The notes under the pieces: model-generated
Told to the model about the DNA's origin: nothing
What the model saw: only the letters and a program-made list of their open reading frames with translations
Database searches by the model: none
Shown here: one piece after another, positions 19,023 through 28,274 of the stretch
Numbering within the stretch: position 1 is the first letter of the stretch
Layout: each line of letters begins with the position of its first letter
Made by a program: the position numbers and the translations under genes
Source: Brevundimonas sp. EYE_349
GTDB lineage: Bacteria > Pseudomonadota > Alphaproteobacteria > Caulobacterales > Caulobacteraceae
NCBI RefSeq assembly: GCF_023147505.1
Contig: NZ_JAHXPB010000001.1
Coordinates: 186,001-250,000, forward strand
DNA: 64,000 nt
Direction of reading: 5' to 3'

Positions 19023-20273
19023 ATGAGCATGACCGACCTCGACGTCCAGGAAAGCGAACTCCGGTTGATTCCGGGGCTGGACGTGGAAGTCGCCGACACG
19101 CTGCGCGCCCTGAAGGCGGCCGCGATGGACGACCGGCCGCGGCTGGTGGACACCACCATGCTGTATGCGCCGCGATCCGGGGGCGTGAAACGCTATCTCC
19201 TGTCCAAGAAGGCGTGGATAGAGGCCAACCGCCCGGGGGTCAGCCATTCGCTGATCGTGCCGGGCGCGCGGCACAAGGCAGGCGCGGACGGGGTGGTGCG
19301 GCTGCGCGCCACCAAGCTGCCGTTCGGCGACGGCTACCGCTGGCCGACGTCGGTCAAACGTTGGAGCGCCTGGGTCGCCGCGATGAAGCCGTCGATCATC
19401 GAGGCTGGCGACCCCTACACGCCGGGGCAGGGCGCTCTGGAGGCCGGACAGCGGGTCGGATGCCCCGTCGTCGGCTTCTGTCATTCGGACCCGGCGGGTC
19501 TGGCGGCGCTGCATTTCGGCGAATGGGCCAAGAAGCCGGTCGAGAAGCGCTGGGCGCGTCTGTTTTCGCAGTTCGACCGGGTGGTTTCGCCGAGTCGGTT
19601 CATCGCCCGACGGTTGGAAGAGGCTGGCGTGGACAATATCGTCATCCGCCCCCTGGGCGTCGAGATCGACACCTTCCGGCCCGAACGCCGCGACCGGCAA
19701 TGGCTGCTGGACCGACTGGGCCTGGACCAGGACGCGCGCCTGCTGTGCTTCGCCGGACGGCCGGCCAAGGAAAAGAACGTCGACGTGCTGATCGAAGCGG
19801 TCCAGAAGCTGGGCGCGCCCTATCATTTGGTCTTGGTCGGCGCCGGGTCGGGCATGCCGGACGAGGACCGGGTCATCTCCCTGCCTTACGAGACGGACCC
19901 CCGCGCCGTCGCCAAGATCATCGCCAGCTGCGACGCCTTCGTTCACGCCAACGACAAGGAGCCGTTCGGCCTGATCGTGCTGGAGGCCATGGCCTGCGGA
20001 CGGCCGGTCGTGGGCGTCAACGCCGGCGGCGTGGCCGAAACCGTGGACGATACGGTCGGGCAACTGGCCGCGCGCGCCGAGGCGACGGACTACGCCGAAG
20101 CGGTCGAGGCCCTGTTTGCGCGCGATATCGAGGCAATCGGCCGGGCTGCGCGCGAAAAGGCCGTCAGTCAGTTCGCGTGGAACCGCGTGTTCGAGGATCT
20201 GTGCGCCGTCTATGGCCAGCTGACCGGCGAGGCGACCTTCATGACGCCTGACGCGGGACTGCAACTGCACTGA
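19023..20273 (+). CDS. GT4-family glycosyltransferase
   Basis: A 416-residue GT-B fold glycosyltransferase. The N-terminal half contains YAPRSGGVKRYL (a Gly-rich acceptor-side loop) and SHSLIVPGARH. The C-terminal half has the nucleotide-sugar site RPLGVEIDTFRP, CFAGRPAKEKNVDVLIEA and the retaining GT4 E-x7-E motif EPFGLIVLE followed by AMACGRPVVGVNAGG. It probably transfers a hexose from a nucleotide sugar to a lipid or polysaccharide acceptor. The substrate is unknown and no other envelope-sugar genes flank it. The start at 19023 (MSMTDLD) is inferred from the loss of protein-like sequence upstream. Confidence 0.85.
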   Translation: MSMTDLDVQESELRLIPGLDVEVADTLRALKAAAMDDRPRLVDTTMLYAPRSGGVKRYLLSKKAWIEANRPGVSHSLIVPGARHKAGADGVVRLRATKLPFGDGYRWPTSVKRWSAWVAAMKPSIIEAGDPYTPGQGALEAGQRVGCPVVGFCHSDPAGLAALHFGEWAKKPVEKRWARLFSQFDRVVSPSRFIARRLEEAGVDNIVIRPLGVEIDTFRPERRDRQWLLDRLGLDQDARLLCFAGRPAKEKNVDVLIEAVQKLGAPYHLVLVGAGSGMPDEDRVISLPYETDPRAVAKIIASCDAFVHANDKEPFGLIVLEAMACGRPVVGVNAGGVAETVDDTVGQLAARAEATDYAEAVEALFARDIEAIGRAAREKAVSQFAWNRVFEDLCAVYGQLTGEATFMTPDAGLQLH

Positions 20274-20451
20274 GCTTACGACGGTCTTCAGGACAGGCCC
20301 TTGGAACCCAGGGCCGAGTTTCCGTCGCTGGGTTCATTCGAACATCGATGCGAGCCCCCTGGGTTCCGGGTTCGTCCTTCGGACGCCACGGAATGACGGC
20401 GCTGAGTTATCGACTGAATTCGAGGGCGGGACCCGTCCGCGCAGGCGGGGG

Positions 20452-20494
20452 CGCGCCACTTCTTTATAACGATGTCAGAAAAAGAAGTGGCGCG
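20452..20494. repeat. Inverted repeat mirroring the 3' end of the downstream tRNA-Asp
   Basis: A perfect 14-bp repeat (20452-20465 with 20481-20494) with a 15-nt loop. The right arm covers the last seven bases of the tRNA-Asp gene, including its CCA. On the minus strand this makes a hairpin that starts inside the tRNA 3' end. It has TTTTT at the start of the loop, not after the stem. Confidence 0.8.
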
Positions 20495-20564
20495 AGTGAC
20501 GGGGCTCGAACCCGCGACCTCCGGCGTGACAGGCCGGCACTCTAACCAACTGAGCTACACCCGC
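20488..20564 (-). tRNA. tRNA-Asp (anticodon GTC), downstream copy
   Basis: A 77-nt cloverleaf on the minus strand. Acceptor GCGGGTG pairs with CACTCGC, the D arm starts TAGCTCAG, the anticodon loop CTGTCAC gives GTC, the T loop is TTCGAGC, discriminator G, and CCA is encoded. Identical in sequence to the copy at 20647-20723 and in the same orientation. Confidence 0.95.
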
Positions 20565-20618
20565 GTACCTGCGACGAAACTTTTGAGCTGTTTCGAAAGC
20601 TTCTTGGGAAGGCGGTGT

Positions 20619-20652
20619 GCGCCACTCTTTCTATCTCTAGAGAGAGTGGCGC
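20619..20652. repeat. Inverted repeat mirroring the 3' end of the upstream tRNA-Asp
   Basis: A perfect 10-bp repeat (20619-20628 with 20643-20652) whose right arm includes the last six bases of the second tRNA-Asp gene with its CCA. The same arrangement as at 20452-20494, but the flanking stem bases differ (ACTCT instead of ACTTCTTT). Confidence 0.75.
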
Positions 20653-20723
20653 GAGTGACGGGGCTCGAACCCGCGACCTCCGGCGTGACAGGCCGGCACT
20701 CTAACCAACTGAGCTACACCCGC
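20647..20723 (-). tRNA. tRNA-Asp (anticodon GTC), upstream copy
   Basis: A 77-nt cloverleaf, base-for-base the same as the copy at 20488-20564, with encoded CCA. The two genes lie 82 nt apart on the minus strand and could share a precursor transcript. Confidence 0.95.
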
Positions 20724-20819
20724 GTTTCCCGGCCGAAGCGGCTGTGCGCCCCGGCGAGGGGCGTCGTTTAGGCGGCTCGACCCAGCGCGTCAAGCGACCT
20801 TTTCGGAGAAAGACGTCGG

Positions 20820-22451
20820 TCAGCGCGACGGGGCTGTGGACGGCGCCACGACGGCCGCCTGGGGCGGACTGTGCGGACCGGCCAGGCCGCCCGCTGCAGG
20901 CTCCTGAGCGGCGACGGCGGGGGCGGGCGGCTCGTAATGGACGCCGACGCCCGGCCCCAGCGGCAGGTCGAAGGCGACCCAGGCCGCCACCATGCAAAGC
21001 CCCGCGATCAGAAACGCCCCGGCGTAGGGCAACATGGTGGCCATCAGCGACCCCAGGCCGAATCGCGGATCCCATCGCTGGGCGAAGGTCAGGATCAGCG
21101 GAAAATAGCTCATCAGCGGCGTGGCGATGTTGGTCACAGAATCGCCCATGCGATAGGCGGCGGTCGTCATCTCGGGCGAGATGCCCAGGAGCATGAACAT
21201 GGGCACCACGATGGGCGCCAGGGCCGACCACTTGGCCGAGGCCGATCCGATGAACAGGTCGAAGAAGCAAGAGACGAAGACCACGCAGATCAACAGCAGC
21301 GGGGCGGGCAGGGCGATGCTTTTTAGCCCGGCCGCCGCATGGACCGCCAGGATCGGCCCCAGCCCCGACCAGTTGAACATGGCCACGAAATGGGCGGCGA
21401 AGAAGGCCAGCACGATGTAGGGCGCCAGCTGGGCGATGCCGTCGCGCATCATGGCCACCAGATCGCGGTGCGACTTGATCGCGCCCGATCCTGCGCCGTA
21501 AGCCCCGCCCGCTACGAAGAAGGTGACGGCGAAGAAGGCGACCAGCGAGCGGTACAGAGGGTTGAACCGCTGCTCCGGATCGGCGTCGGGATCCACGAAG
21601 GGGGAGCCGGGCAGGGCGGTGATCAGAGTCCACAGCGCCATCATGCCCAGCACCGCCAGGCCGGCGAAGGCCAGGCCGCGCTTCTCGGCTGCGGTCAGGG
21701 GCTGTTTCTCGTTGGCGGCGGGGGCGGCGACGCCCTCGGCGGGCTTCCATACCCCCAGGCGCGGTTCGATGACCCGGTCGGTGAGGAACCAGACGATGGG
21801 GGTGAAGACGAGGACGACGCCGACGATGAAGAACCAGTTGCCGGCGATGTTGACCGAATAGGATGGGTCGATCAGCCGGGCGGCCGGCTCGGTGATTCCC
21901 AGAATCAGGGCGTCGCTGGCGCCCGGGAACAGATTGCCGGCGTATCCGCCCGATACGGCGGCGAAACCGGCCGCAAGGCCCGCCAGCGGATGACGCCCCG
22001 CGGCGGCGAAGATCACCGCAGCCAACGGTATGACCACGACGTAGGAGGCGTCCGACGCATGGTGCGAGACCATGCCGGTGATGACCACGACCGGCGTCAG
22101 GATCACGCGCGGCGCATTCAGCAGGGCGCCGCGAATGGCCGTGGCGAAGAGGCCCGTCCGCTCGGCGACCGAGGCGCCGTATATGATGGTGATGACGATC
22201 CCCAGCGGCGGGAAGTCGGCCAGGGTGCGCGGCATGCCGATGATCAGCCGCTCCAGATTTTCGCCCGACAGCAGGCTTTGCGCCGCCAGCCGGTCGCCGG
22301 TGACGGGATTGACCGCCGACCAACCCAGACCCGCCCCGATCAGGCTCAGCACGATCAAGCCGCCGATCAGCCACAGGAACAGGAAGACCGGATCAGGCAG
22401 CCGATTGCCGATCCGTTCGACGGCGTTCAGGGCGCGGCTGGCGACGCTCAT
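20820..22451 (-). CDS. AbgT-family transporter
   Basis: A 543-residue inner-membrane protein of the AbgT family with about a dozen hydrophobic helices. Recognisable segments are ERIGNRLPDPVFLFLWL at the N-terminus, GMVSHHASDASYVVVIPLAA, GGYAGNLFPGASDALILGITE and a helical hairpin near GSASAKWSALAPIVVPMFMLLG. Family members export sulfonamides or take up p-aminobenzoyl-glutamate, driven by ion gradients. Which activity applies here cannot be told from sequence. The hydrophilic Pro/Ala-rich C-terminal tail (about 50 residues) is longer than usual. No folate gene is adjacent. Confidence 0.9.
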   Translation of the reverse strand: MSVASRALNAVERIGNRLPDPVFLFLWLIGGLIVLSLIGAGLGWSAVNPVTGDRLAAQSLLSGENLERLIIGMPRTLADFPPLGIVITIIYGASVAERTGLFATAIRGALLNAPRVILTPVVVITGMVSHHASDASYVVVIPLAAVIFAAAGRHPLAGLAAGFAAVSGGYAGNLFPGASDALILGITEPAARLIDPSYSVNIAGNWFFIVGVVLVFTPIVWFLTDRVIEPRLGVWKPAEGVAAPAANEKQPLTAAEKRGLAFAGLAVLGMMALWTLITALPGSPFVDPDADPEQRFNPLYRSLVAFFAVTFFVAGGAYGAGSGAIKSHRDLVAMMRDGIAQLAPYIVLAFFAAHFVAMFNWSGLGPILAVHAAAGLKSIALPAPLLLICVVFVSCFFDLFIGSASAKWSALAPIVVPMFMLLGISPEMTTAAYRMGDSVTNIATPLMSYFPLILTFAQRWDPRFGLGSLMATMLPYAGAFLIAGLCMVAAWVAFDLPLGPGVGVHYEPPAPAVAAQEPAAGGLAGPHSPPQAAVVAPSTAPSR

Positions 22452-22586
22452 TCGGATGACTTTCGGTTACGCGAGAGAGGTCGCCATAGGGCTTTGACCA
22501 CGCAAGACGCGCAAGCGCCGGGCCTGCGACATATGGCGCGCAAACTTGCGATCCATTCTCAATGAAAAGCCAATGTCCGCAGGGGT

Positions 22587-22615
22587 TTGAACGGCGACGT
22601 TGTTGGGTCTAAGAA
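22587..22615 (+). promoter_or_regulatory. Candidate promoter of the nuo operon
   Basis: TTGAAC (22587-22592), 17-nt spacer, TAAGAA (22610-22615). The predicted start near 22622 gives a 35-nt leader to nuoA. It is the only reasonable RpoD-type pair in the 205-nt gap divergent from the AbgT gene. Confidence 0.45.
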
Positions 22616-22656
22616 GCGCCGAATCCCGCCTCTCCCCGGCGGACGAGGTTCTTCGA

Positions 22657-23034
22657 ATGAACGCATTTCTTCTAGAATATCTGCCCGTGCTGGTGTTCGC
22701 CGGCGTCGCGGCCTTCATCGGCATCCTGTTCATCGCGCTGCCGCTGCTGCTGGCGCCGAAGAACCCGGATAGCGAGAAGCTGTCGGCCTATGAGTGCGGG
22801 TTCAACGCCTTCGACGATGCGCGCATGAAGTTCGACATCCGCTTCTATCTGGTGTCGATCCTGTTCATCATCTTCGACCTGGAAGTGGCGTTCCTGTTCC
22901 CGTGGGCGGTGTCGATGTTCGACCTGTCGCATGCCGGCATGGTGTTCGCCTTCTGGTCGATGATGGTCTTCCTGGGCGTTCTGACCATCGGCTTCATCTA
23001 CGAATGGAAGAAGGGAGCCCTGGAATGGGAGTAG
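22657..23034 (+). CDS. nuoA: NADH:quinone oxidoreductase subunit A
   Basis: A 125-residue membrane subunit with three transmembrane helices and the conserved loop [23 protein letters not shown], where the ECG Cys is typical of the family. It is part of the hinge between the hydrophilic arm and proton-pumping arm of complex I. The start at 22657 ([10 protein letters not shown]) matches the family; upstream in-frame codons do not. It overlaps nuoB by 10 nt, implying coupled translation. Confidence 0.97.
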   Translation: MNAFLLEYLPVLVFAGVAAFIGILFIALPLLLAPKNPDSEKLSAYECGFNAFDDARMKFDIRFYLVSILFIIFDLEVAFLFPWAVSMFDLSHAGMVFAFWSMMVFLGVLTIGFIYEWKKGALEWE

Positions 23035-23633
23035 TCGCCGCTTCCAAGCCCGCCGGCCTGGTGTCCGCATCGGGCGCGCCGCTGGTTCCGGCCGGAGCCG
23101 CCGCGCGTTCGACCGTCGAGGGCTATGACCCTAAGGTCCACGACAAGTTCTTCGAGGCCGTGAACATGGAGCTGGGCGAGCGCGGCTATCTGGTCGCCGC
23201 CGCCGATGACGTGATCAACTGGGCGCGCACCGGCTCGCTGATGTGGATGACCTTCGGTCTGGCCTGCTGCGCCGTCGAGATGATCCAGATGTCGATGCCG
23301 CGTTTCGACGTCGAGCGCTTCGGCATGGCGCCGCGCGCCAGCCCGCGCCAGTCGGACCTGATGATCGTCGCCGGCACCCTGACCAACAAGATGGCCCCCG
23401 CCATCCGCAAGGTTTACGACCAGATGCCCGACCCGCGCTACGTCGTGTCGATGGGCAGCTGCGCCAACGGCGGCGGCTATTATCACTACAGCTACAGCGT
23501 CGTTCGCGGCTGCGACCGCGTGGTGCCTGTGGACGTCTATGTGCCGGGCTGTCCGCCCACGGCCGAGGCGCTGCTGTACGGCCTGCTGCAACTGCAGAAG
23601 AAGATTCGTCGCACGGGGACCATCGACCGATGA
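23025..23633 (+). CDS. nuoB: NADH:quinone oxidoreductase subunit B
   Basis: A 202-residue subunit that holds the terminal [4Fe-4S] cluster N2, next to the quinone site. The tandem cysteines are in [12 protein letters not shown] and the other two ligands in [27 protein letters not shown] (landmark region) and [11 protein letters not shown]. The about 30 extra N-terminal residues (Ala/Pro-rich) are common in alphaproteobacteria. The ATG at 23025 lies inside the nuoA end; the TGA overlaps the nuoC ATG. Confidence 0.98.
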   Translation: MGVVAASKPAGLVSASGAPLVPAGAAARSTVEGYDPKVHDKFFEAVNMELGERGYLVAAADDVINWARTGSLMWMTFGLACCAVEMIQMSMPRFDVERFGMAPRASPRQSDLMIVAGTLTNKMAPAIRKVYDQMPDPRYVVSMGSCANGGGYYHYSYSVVRGCDRVVPVDVYVPGCPPTAEALLYGLLQLQKKIRRTGTIDR

Positions 23634-24259
23634 CCTCTTTGGCTGTTCAGGCCCAGCACGAGGCCGTTCTGACGCCGCTGGGCGCCGAGATGGTCGGGGC
23701 CTTGGGCGTCGAGGCCCAGGTGGCCTTTGGCGAACTGACGCTGGTGGCGCCGCGCGACCGGATCGTCGAGGTGATGACCGCGCTGCGCGATCAGTTCGGG
23801 TTCCAGCAACTGCTGGATCTCTGCGGCGTGGACTACCCGGATCGCAAGGAGCGGTTCGAGGTGGTCTATCACCTGATGTCGTTGACCCGGAACGCGCGCC
23901 TGCGCGTCAAGGTGTCGACCGATGAGGTGCAGCCCGTTCCGTCGATCATCGCCGTCTATCCGGCCGCCAACTGGTTCGAGCGCGAAGCCTACGACATGTA
24001 CGGCATGCTGTTCTCGGGCCACCCCGACCTGCGCCGCCTGCTGACGGACTATGGTTTCGAGGGGCATCCGCTCCGCAAGGACTTTCCCATGACGGGCTAT
24101 GTCGAGGTCCGTTACGACGAGGAACAGCGCCGCGTGGTCTATGAGCCGGTCAAGCTGACGCAGGAGTTCCGCACCTTCGACTTCCTGTCGCCGTGGGAAG
24201 GCGCCGAATACCCTGCGCCGGTCCTGCCGGGCGACGAAAAGGCGGGAGGCCAGGCGTAA
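23630..24259 (+). CDS. nuoC: NADH:quinone oxidoreductase subunit C
   Basis: A 209-residue 30-kDa subunit of the hydrophilic arm. The signature [41 protein letters not shown] (landmarks EREAYDMYG and HPLRKDFP) is intact. It is separate from NuoD here, unlike the NuoCD fusion of E. coli. The ATG overlaps the nuoB stop (ATGA) and its own TAA overlaps the nuoD ATG. Confidence 0.97.
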   Translation: MTSLAVQAQHEAVLTPLGAEMVGALGVEAQVAFGELTLVAPRDRIVEVMTALRDQFGFQQLLDLCGVDYPDRKERFEVVYHLMSLTRNARLRVKVSTDEVQPVPSIIAVYPAANWFEREAYDMYGMLFSGHPDLRRLLTDYGFEGHPLRKDFPMTGYVEVRYDEEQRRVVYEPVKLTQEFRTFDFLSPWEGAEYPAPVLPGDEKAGGQA

Positions 24260-25524
24260 TGGCTGACGGAAACCCCACCGTGGCGCCGCTGGGCGTGGAC
24301 GTGTTCGAGGACGACCTGGACACCCGCACCGCCCACGCGCGCGAGATGGAAGACCGCAAGTTCACCATCAACTTCGGCCCGCAACACCCGGCCGCGCACG
24401 GCGTGCTGCGCCTGGTGCTGGAGCTGGACGGCGAGATCGTCGAGCGCGTCGATCCGCACATCGGCCTGCTGCACCGCGGCACCGAGAAGCTGATGGAGGC
24501 GCGCACCTATCTGCAGAACGTGCCGTATCTGGACCGGCTGGACTACGTCTCGCCGATGAACCAGGAGCACGCCTTCTGCCTGGCCATCGAGAAGCTGCTG
24601 GGCATCGAGGTTCCGTACCGGGCGCAGCTGATCCGCGTCCTCTATTCGGAAATCGGCCGCATCCTGTCGCACATGCTGAACGTGACGACCCAGGCCATGG
24701 ACGTCGGCGCCCTGACGCCGCCGCTCTGGGGCTTCGAGGAACGCGAAAAGCTGATGGTGTTCTACGAGCGCGCCTGCGGCGCCCGTCTGCACGCCAACTA
24801 TTTCCGTCCGGGCGGCGTCCACCAGGACCTGCCGATGGACCTGATCGACGACATCGGCCGCTGGTGCCAAGAGTTCCCGCCGGCGCTGAAGGACATCGAA
24901 AGCCTCGTCACCGAAAACCGCATCTTCAAGCAGCGCAACGTCGATATCGGCGTGGTCTCGAAGGAACAGGCCCTGGCCTGGGGCTTCACCGGCGTCATGC
25001 TGCGCGGATCGGACATCGCCTGGGACCTGCGCAAGTCGCAGCCCTATGAGTGCTATGCCGAACTGGAGTTCGACGTTGTGGTCGGCAAGAACGGCGACTG
25101 CTGGGACCGATATCTGGTGCGCATCGAAGAGATGAAGCAGTCGGTGCGGATCATGGAGCAGTGCATCCATAAACTGCGCAACTGCCCAGGCGAGCCGGTG
25201 ATGATCGAGAACAACAAGATCGTGCCGCCGCGTCGCGGCGAGATGAAGCGGTCGATGGAATCGCTGATCCACCACTTCAAGCTCTACACCGAAGGCTTCT
25301 CGACGCCCGAGGGCGAGGTCTATGCCTCGGTCGAAGCCCCCAAGGGTGAGTTCGGCATCTATCTGGTGTCGGACGGCACCAACAAACCCTATCGCGTGAA
25401 GATTTCGGCGCCGGGCTTCCGCTCGCTGCAGGCGATGGACTGGATGAACCGGGGCCACCAGCTGGCCGACGTGTCCGCCATCCTGGGCTCGCTCGACATC
25501 GTTTTCGGAGAAGTGGACCGATGA
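24259..25524 (+). CDS. nuoD: NADH:quinone oxidoreductase subunit D
   Basis: A 421-residue 49-kDa subunit that forms the quinone-binding pocket with NuoB. Landmarks are [17 protein letters not shown] (the His-containing quinone loop), [29 protein letters not shown] and the C-terminal [12 protein letters not shown]. It is a degenerate relative of [NiFe] hydrogenase large subunits that has lost the metal ligands. It overlaps the nuoE ATG by four bases. Confidence 0.98.
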   Translation: MADGNPTVAPLGVDVFEDDLDTRTAHAREMEDRKFTINFGPQHPAAHGVLRLVLELDGEIVERVDPHIGLLHRGTEKLMEARTYLQNVPYLDRLDYVSPMNQEHAFCLAIEKLLGIEVPYRAQLIRVLYSEIGRILSHMLNVTTQAMDVGALTPPLWGFEEREKLMVFYERACGARLHANYFRPGGVHQDLPMDLIDDIGRWCQEFPPALKDIESLVTENRIFKQRNVDIGVVSKEQALAWGFTGVMLRGSDIAWDLRKSQPYECYAELEFDVVVGKNGDCWDRYLVRIEEMKQSVRIMEQCIHKLRNCPGEPVMIENNKIVPPRRGEMKRSMESLIHHFKLYTEGFSTPEGEVYASVEAPKGEFGIYLVSDGTNKPYRVKISAPGFRSLQAMDWMNRGHQLADVSAILGSLDIVFGEVDR

Positions 25525-26198
25525 GCGTTCGTCGTCTCGCCAAGGACCAGCCCGCCTCGTTCGCCTTCTCGGCCGACACGATGGCCAAGGCCGAATGGTG
25601 GATCAAGAAATACCCGGAAAGCCGTCGTCAGTCGGCGGTGATCCCGGTTCTGTGGCTGGTGCAGAAGCAGGAAGGCTGGGTGTCCGAACCCGCCATCCGC
25701 GCCATCGCCGAGCTGCTGGGCATGGCCTATATCCGGGTGCTGGAGGTCGCGACCTTCTACACCATGTTCATGCTGGAGCCGGTCGGCAAGACCGCGCTGA
25801 TCCAGGTGTGCGGCACCACGCCGTGCATGCTGCGCGGCGCCAATGAACTGATGCGCGTCTGCAAGGAGAAGATCGGTCCCAAGGATCATCTGTCCGCCGA
25901 CGGCCGCTTCACCTGGCAGGAAGTAGAATGCCTGGGCGCCTGCTCCAATGCGCCGATGGCCCAGATCAACGACTACTATTTCGAGGACCTGACGCCCGAG
26001 ACGATCGGCCAGATCATCGACGACTTCGCCGCCGGCAAGACGCCGGAGCGCGGGTCCTATGTCGGTCGCACCAATGCGGCGCCGGAGGGCGGGCCCAAGA
26101 CCCTGCTGGACGCCAAACTGTATGACGGCTCGGCCGCCAAGCCGATCAAGAAACTGCCGAACAGCGACCCGGCCCCGGCCGAGAAGGCCCCGGCCTGA
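25521..26198 (+). CDS. nuoE: NADH:quinone oxidoreductase subunit E
   Basis: A 225-residue 24-kDa subunit with a thioredoxin-like fold and a [2Fe-2S] cluster (N1a): Cys in [10 protein letters not shown] and [11 protein letters not shown]. The N-terminal helical bundle ([21 protein letters not shown]) is intact. A C-terminal extension of roughly 45 residues, rich in Ala/Pro/Lys (ending PAPAEKAPA), goes beyond the E. coli length; such tails are usual in alphaproteobacteria. Its TGA overlaps the next ATG. Confidence 0.97.
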   Translation: MSVRRLAKDQPASFAFSADTMAKAEWWIKKYPESRRQSAVIPVLWLVQKQEGWVSEPAIRAIAELLGMAYIRVLEVATFYTMFMLEPVGKTALIQVCGTTPCMLRGANELMRVCKEKIGPKDHLSADGRFTWQEVECLGACSNAPMAQINDYYFEDLTPETIGQIIDDFAAGKTPERGSYVGRTNAAPEGGPKTLLDAKLYDGSAAKPIKKLPNSDPAPAEKAPA

Positions 26199-26461
26199 TG
26201 TCGCCGCCCGATCTGAACACCGACGAGGGCCGCGCGGCCTATCGCAAGGAACTGCGGGGCGTGGGTCGTCCGTTGCGCGCGGGCGGCCTGGCGATGGTCG
26301 TCGGCGCCGCCATGTTGATCCTGATCTCGCGTCAGGGCGTGGTCGGGCCATGGGCGGTCAACGTCTCCTACTTCATGCTGGCGGCTGGCTGGGCGATGGT
26401 CATCGGCGCCATCTGGATGCGCACCCGCCACCACAAGCGCCGTCTGGCGGAAGGACTCTGA
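26198..26461 (+). CDS. Two-helix membrane protein inside the nuo operon
   Basis: An 87-residue protein with a charged N-terminus ([17 protein letters not shown]), two transmembrane helices (about 28-46 and 52-72) and a basic C-terminus ([13 protein letters not shown]). Its ATG overlaps the nuoE stop and its stop lies 5 nt before the nuoF ATG, so it is embedded in the operon. I do not recognise it as a complex I subunit of any named type. It could be an assembly or accessory factor; that is inferred from position only. Confidence 0.8.
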   Translation: MSPPDLNTDEGRAAYRKELRGVGRPLRAGGLAMVVGAAMLILISRQGVVGPWAVNVSYFMLAAGWAMVIGAIWMRTRHHKRRLAEGL

Positions 26462-26466
26462 GGGCC

Positions 26467-27780
<1,314 letters not shown>

Positions 27781-27782
27781 GG

Positions 27783-28274
27783 ATGCGCCTATCACCCGCC
27801 ATCGTGATCGGAGCCTTCGCTCTCGCCGCTTGCGGCGAGCGTGACCCTGCGCCCACGCCTGCGGAAAAGGTCTCGGCCGAGGTGAAGACGTCGGACGGGG
27901 TGCAAACCGCGCCGAAGGTCCTGACCGTTGGCGAACTGCGCCGGGTGTGCCGGGCTGGTCTGGCCCAGATACACGGCCAAACGCCGTCGGCGATCACCCT
28001 TGACGGGGTTCAGGACGGGGTGTTGCGCGCCTCGTGGCGGGCGCCGGTCGACGGCGGCCGGATGCGCGCCGAGTGCCGCGTCGAGAACGATCTGATCGTG
28101 TGGAAGCCACTCGATCTGCCCGATGCAACGCTCGTTCGCTGGATGAACCAGTCGGGCGATCCGGTGATCCGCTACGTCATGGACGGCGAGACGATCACCA
28201 TCACACAGACGCTCCCGGATGGGACGACGGAACGCGCCGATCTGGCCGTTCCCGCTGAAGAAGAGGCCCGCTGA
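27783..28274 (+). CDS. Predicted lipoprotein inside the nuo operon
   Basis: A 163-residue protein with a lipoprotein signal (MRLSPAIVIGAFALAAC, lipobox LAAC-G), a Pro/Glu/Lys linker and a small beta-rich domain (ITLDGVQDGVLRASWRAPVDGGRMRAECRVENDLIVW, landmark region; then ETITITQTLPDGTTERADL). It has one further pair of Cys (RRVC, ECRV). It lies 2 nt after nuoF and its TGA overlaps the nuoG ATG. It would sit at the periplasmic face, away from the cytoplasmic arm encoded around it. Function unknown. Confidence 0.82.
   Translation: MRLSPAIVIGAFALAACGERDPAPTPAEKVSAEVKTSDGVQTAPKVLTVGELRRVCRAGLAQIHGQTPSAITLDGVQDGVLRASWRAPVDGGRMRAECRVENDLIVWKPLDLPDATLVRWMNQSGDPVIRYVMDGETITITQTLPDGTTERADLAVPAEEEAR

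Noticed and set aside
20447..20723. tRNA-Asp repeats as attachment sites of an integrated element
   Set aside because: No integrase or foreign DNA lies nearby. The two tRNAs are full-length and the mirror arms are inverted, not direct, copies.
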